This document shows, one piece after another, positions 22,724 through 25,312 of a stretch of 25,312 bases of DNA. The stretch comes from Nitrococcus sp. (GTDB lineage: Bacteria; Pseudomonadota; Gammaproteobacteria; Nitrococcales; Nitrococcaceae). Made by a program: the position numbers and the translations under genes. Location of the stretch: NCBI GenBank assembly GCA_030452365.1, contig JAKDMK010000002.1, forward strand, positions 1 through 25,312. Direction: 5' to 3'. Positions within the stretch are counted from its first letter, which is position 1; each line of letters starts with the position of its first letter. A model generated the notes under the pieces. That model saw only the letters and a program-made list of their open reading frames with translations. It was not told the origin of the DNA and ran no database searches.

Positions 22724-23677
22724 CTATACTCCCAGAGAAGCGCGCGGGTTGAAGGCCATGCGCTCGGCCATCTGTGCATACAGTTCGCGGGCGGCGTCAT
22801 CATCCGCCGGTGGCAGCGTGATGCGCAGCACCGCATAAAGATCGCCCGGACGCTTGCCAGGCATCCCGCGCCCTTTAAGGCGCAGCCGGCGACCGCTGTT
22901 GGAACCGCCCGGGATGCGCAGGTCCACCGGACCCGCCGGTGTCGGTGTCTGCACCGTCGCGCCGAGTGCCGCCTCCCAAGGCGCGACCGGCAAATCAAGA
23001 ATAAGGTCGCTGCCCTTAACCCGAAATATGCGATGCGGTTTGTACGCTATTTCGAGATACAGATCCCCGGCCTCGCCCGTACCCACACCTGGCGTTCCCT
23101 GGCCAACCAGGCGTAGCTGCTGGCCCGCGCGCACGCCTTTGGGGATGGTTACCTTGAGCGCGCGCTCGCGGTTGACGACCCGGCCATCGGCAACGACCTC
23201 CGGGGCTCTCAGGGTCACGGTCCGTATGCCGCCGCTGAAGGCGTCCTCGAGATCGATCTCAACGCGCGCAATATGATCCTGACCGCGCAGGCCACCCCGG
23301 GGCTCGCCGCCACCCCCACCGTACTGGCGAGCAGCGAAGTCTGGGCCGAAAACCGAGCGGAAGAAATCGCTGAAATCGCTGGCATCGGCGCCGGTATACC
23401 CACCGCCATGGATGTCGAAACCCTCATCGGGCTGCGCCCTGAAGCCGTCCTCCGGCGACGCGCCATCCGCACCGATCTGGTCGTAGGCGGCGCGTTTTTC
23501 CGGGTCCCGAAGCGCCTCATAAGCTTCGCTTACCTCCTTGAACTTGTCTTCCGCGTTGCCTTCCTTGCTCACGTCCGGGTGGTATTTACGGGCAAGCTTG
23601 CGATAAGCGCGCTTGATCTCGTCGGCCGAGGCCTCGCGTTTCACGCCGAGCGTTTGGTAATAGTTCTTGTATTGCAT
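22724..23677 (-). CDS. cbpA: CbpA, DnaJ-type co-chaperone / curved-DNA-binding protein
   Basis: The 317-residue product has an N-terminal J-domain (YYQTLGVKREASADEIKRAYRKLARKYHPDVS, in pieces) with the HPD triad at 33-35, a Gly/Phe-rich linker (about 75-130) and two C-terminal beta domains (VEIDLEDAFSGGIRTV; LRLKGRGMPGKRPGDLY). There is no zinc-finger, which separates it from DnaJ. It stimulates DnaK and binds curved DNA in stationary phase. No convincing heat-shock promoter is visible in 23678-23865, which otherwise holds no gene. Confidence 0.94.
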   Translation of the reverse strand: MQYKNYYQTLGVKREASADEIKRAYRKLARKYHPDVSKEGNAEDKFKEVSEAYEALRDPEKRAAYDQIGADGASPEDGFRAQPDEGFDIHGGGYTGADASDFSDFFRSVFGPDFAARQYGGGGGEPRGGLRGQDHIARVEIDLEDAFSGGIRTVTLRAPEVVADGRVVNRERALKVTIPKGVRAGQQLRLVGQGTPGVGTGEAGDLYLEIAYKPHRIFRVKGSDLILDLPVAPWEAALGATVQTPTPAGPVDLRIPGGSNSGRRLRLKGRGMPGKRPGDLYAVLRITLPPADDDAARELYAQMAERMAFNPRASLGV

Positions 23678-23865
23678 GGGCTCTATGGTGGCAAATTAGG
23701 GAACTAAATGGATTCTAGGTGCCACGAGACAGCGATTCAAACAAGCCGCAGGGGCGCGCCCGCCGGGGGAAGATCGAGGCCACCGCGCAGTCTATCCCGA
23801 TTGGCGATCTGACTCTCGCCCGTGCCTAGATCAGCCACCGGTAGACGGCGGGGGAGGCCCTGGCG

Positions 23866-24180
23866 CTAGATGCCGGTGAACAGAAGATCGATCGCGGCGA
23901 CGATAGCTTCACGTTCGCTGGCCAGCGAGGCGACGCGCTCGCCCAGCACATGCCGGGAAATGCCGGCAAGCTCCGCCACCGACAAGACCAGGGACACGCC
24001 GCCGACATCGAATACAGGGTTAAGAATTCTCGTTGGCCGCGAGAAATTGACCGTAAGAACAAGGGGAGCGACGACGACCGTCTGGAGCTCATCGAGTAGA
24101 TCCGCCTGAAGCACGAGGATGTACGGCGCCCACGAGCACGCCTGCGGATCGGCGTTGCGCAGAACATCGAACTGGCGCAT
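23866..24180 (-). CDS. ccdB: CcdB-type gyrase-poison toxin
   Basis: Encodes 104 residues: MRQFDVLRN, YILVLQADLLDELQTVVVAPL, the central region and a C-terminal AIDLLFTGI. CcdB poisons DNA gyrase. In the F-plasmid protein the last three residues Trp-Gly-Ile contact GyrA; here they are Thr-Gly-Ile, so gyrase contact may differ, as seen in some chromosomal homologues. Its ATG shares one base with the ccdA stop (TGATG), the classic coupled order of antitoxin then toxin. The gene appears full length. Confidence 0.9.
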   Translation of the reverse strand: MRQFDVLRNADPQACSWAPYILVLQADLLDELQTVVVAPLVLTVNFSRPTRILNPVFDVGGVSLVLSVAELAGISRHVLGERVASLASEREAIVAAIDLLFTGI

Positions 24181-24428
24181 CAGAAACGGCGATGACGGTC
24201 GCCGAAGCTGCCTCGCTCAGCGACAAGCGCGTTGTATTCCTCGATCGCTTGGCGATTGTCTTCGCGCCAAGCCTTCTCCTTGGCCTCACGGACTGTCTCT
24301 ATGAGACGCTCTTCTAGGAGTTGGGACAGATTGATGTCCAGCGCCCGTGCCTCCCTGAGCAAGTCGGCGCTGAGGCTTAGATTCACTGCCTTCTTCATGT
24401 ACTTTGGCTTACCGGAGGCTTTTTGCAT
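24180..24428 (-). CDS. ccdA: CcdA-type antitoxin
   Basis: Neutralises CcdB and represses its own operon. The sequence shows a ribbon-helix-helix N-terminus, MKKAVNLSLSADLLREARALDINLSQLLEE (in pieces), followed by the disordered toxin-binding tail, KAWREDNRQAIEEYNALVAERGSFGD. ATG 24428 gives 82 residues; ATG 24398 (MKKAVN) gives the minimal family length, and an ATG at 24482 adds an atypical leader. None has a strong ribosome binding site. The pair is intact and probably active as a stabilising module. Confidence 0.9.
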   Translation of the reverse strand: MQKASGKPKYMKKAVNLSLSADLLREARALDINLSQLLEERLIETVREAKEKAWREDNRQAIEEYNALVAERGSFGDRHRRF

Positions 24429-24543
24429 GGCCGGTGGACTCGTGCGGTCGGGCTCTAGTCGTGCAACAGACTCTATGCGCATTCACGCTGCGCGTCAAAA
24501 CTCTCCATTGTGCAGGGTCACTTCGCCTGCATCACAGCGGGCT

Positions 24544-24609
24544 GTCATGTTTCCCGTGCAGAGACGTTAAAATCAGCTCTGCGGCAGCGGGATGAACTCC
24601 GTCTCGCCG
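24544..24609. repeat. 66-bp repeat, right copy (pirin 3' end and flank)
   Basis: Right partner of the repeat at 528-593, ungapped and about 59 of 66 identical by eye. Here the pirin stop codon (TGA, minus strand, 24575-24573) is intact, and the similarity continues for about 29 bases into the non-coding flank. This indicates duplication of the DNA, not just protein conservation. Confidence 0.75.
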
Positions 24610-25312
24610 GGGACCGGCGGGAAGCGGCCTGCCTGCCAGTCCGCCTTGGCCTGCTCGATGCGCTCCTCGGAGCTCGATACGAAGTTCCACCAGATGTGGC
24701 GCGGGCTCCCGAGCGGCGCGCCGCCCAGCAGCAGCAGCCGGCTTGCGCCGCGGGCGCGCAGCGGGATCTCAGCGCCGGAGCCGAACAGCAGCATCCGGCC
24801 CGCCTCGAAGCGCTCACCGCCGAGCTCGATGCAGCCACCGACCAGATACAGCGCGCGCTCCTCGTGCTCCGCGGGCAGTACGATGCTGGCCTTGTGCTGC
24901 AGCACCGCGTCCGCATAGAAGAGCTCGGAGAGCGTTGCCACCGGTGCACGCCTGCCATAGAGCGAGCCCGCAATAATACGGATCCGCGCGCCATCGGTTT
25001 CCACGACCGGCAGCGTGTCGCGGTCGTGATGGACAAAGGACGGCTCGATCTCCTCGTGGCCGTCCGGAAGCGCGACCCAGGACTGAATGCCATCGATTCT
25101 GGACGCCGCGGCCCGCGTCGTCTCGGAGGTGCGCTCGGAGTGAACGATGCCGCGGCCGGCGGTCATCCAGTTCACCGCGCCAGGCAGAATAAGCTGGACG
25201 CTGCCGAGGCTGTCGCGGTGGAGCAGCTCGCCTTCGAAGAGATAGGTCACCGTCGCGAGGCCGATGTGCGGGTGCGGGCGAACGTCGATGCCCTGCCCCG
25301 CCTGGAGGACGG
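24573..25312 (-). CDS. Pirin family protein (5' end beyond window)
   Basis: The frame stays open to the right edge, where it reads [21 protein letters not shown], the pirin metal-site region with the two histidines of [13 protein letters not shown] adds the remaining His and Glu ligands. The second cupin domain ends in [11 protein letters not shown] and a stop. Pirins are iron-binding cupins acting as quercetinases or redox-dependent co-regulators. All four metal ligands are present, so this copy looks functional, in contrast to the two relics at the left of the window. The N-terminal ~45 residues lie outside. Confidence 0.93.
   Translation of the reverse strand, partial: VLQAGQGIDVRPHPHIGLATVTYLFEGELLHRDSLGSVQLILPGAVNWMTAGRGIVHSERTSETTRAAASRIDGIQSWVALPDGHEEIEPSFVHHDRDTLPVVETDGARIRIIAGSLYGRRAPVATLSELFYADAVLQHKASIVLPAEHEERALYLVGGCIELGGERFEAGRMLLFGSGAEIPLRARGASRLLLLGGAPLGSPRHIWWNFVSSSEERIEQAKADWQAGRFPPVPGETEFIPLPQS

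Noticed and set aside
1..25312. tRNA, rRNA, CRISPR arrays, complete insertion sequences, prophage genes
   Set aside because: I looked for cloverleaf-like ends, spaced direct repeats and transposase genes with inverted repeats and saw none beyond the transposase and intron relics listed.

Overview
This window reads as a chromosomal accessory region of a moderately GC-rich proteobacterium, most likely a gammaproteobacterium. The basis is the gene families present: a YbgA-type DUF523-DUF1722 protein, TruD, CbpA/CbpM, CcdA/CcdB, an EttA remnant, a RAYT-type transposase remnant and a TonB-dependent receptor. No rRNA, tRNA or CRISPR array was seen, and taxonomy is inference from family content only.

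Left part (1-7460, mostly minus strand). The edge holds decayed pieces of a pirin/LysR locus. A cardiolipin synthase follows, then a UV/light-damage group: a Pyr_excise-like domain fused to a DUF1722-like domain, TspO, a class I photolyase, and a DUF523-DUF1722 protein. Fragments of ettA and of a PNPOx-type gene are wedged between them. A small HEAGH metallopeptidase-like protein of unknown role comes next.

Centre (7413-18124). After truD and a thioredoxin-fold gene comes the core of the window, a SigmaE-ChrR (singlet oxygen/photooxidative stress) locus. The ECF sigma factor and its zinc-cupin anti-sigma factor sit beside two membrane-lipid gene groups. One runs left: FAD oxidoreductase, DUF1365, CFA-type methyltransferase. 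One runs right: DUF1295, a second CFA-type methyltransferase, an unknown membrane protein. DUF2177 and DUF2147 genes follow. Three sites of the form TGATCC-N18-TANANN lie at the promoter positions of the FAD operon, the sigma gene and the DUF2177 gene, so the sequence itself suggests one regulon. The likely output is modification of unsaturated phospholipid acyl chains (cyclopropane, methyl-branched or furan type), together with photolyase and TspO as light-stress functions.

Right part (18125-25312). First comes a gene graveyard: a MazF-like toxin remnant beside an intact antitoxin-like gene, a RAYT transposase tail and a frameshifted uroporphyrinogen-III synthase tail. Then come a YncD/PqqU-like TonB-dependent receptor, the C-terminal tail of a CPA1 Na+/H+ antiporter, a cbpA-cbpM chaperone pair, a ccdA-ccdB toxin-antitoxin pair, and a pirin gene running off the right edge. 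The 3' end of that pirin gene shares a 66-base repeat with the decayed pirin fragment at the left of the window. A truncated group II intron 5' end appears to lie at the 3' end of the left methyltransferase gene.
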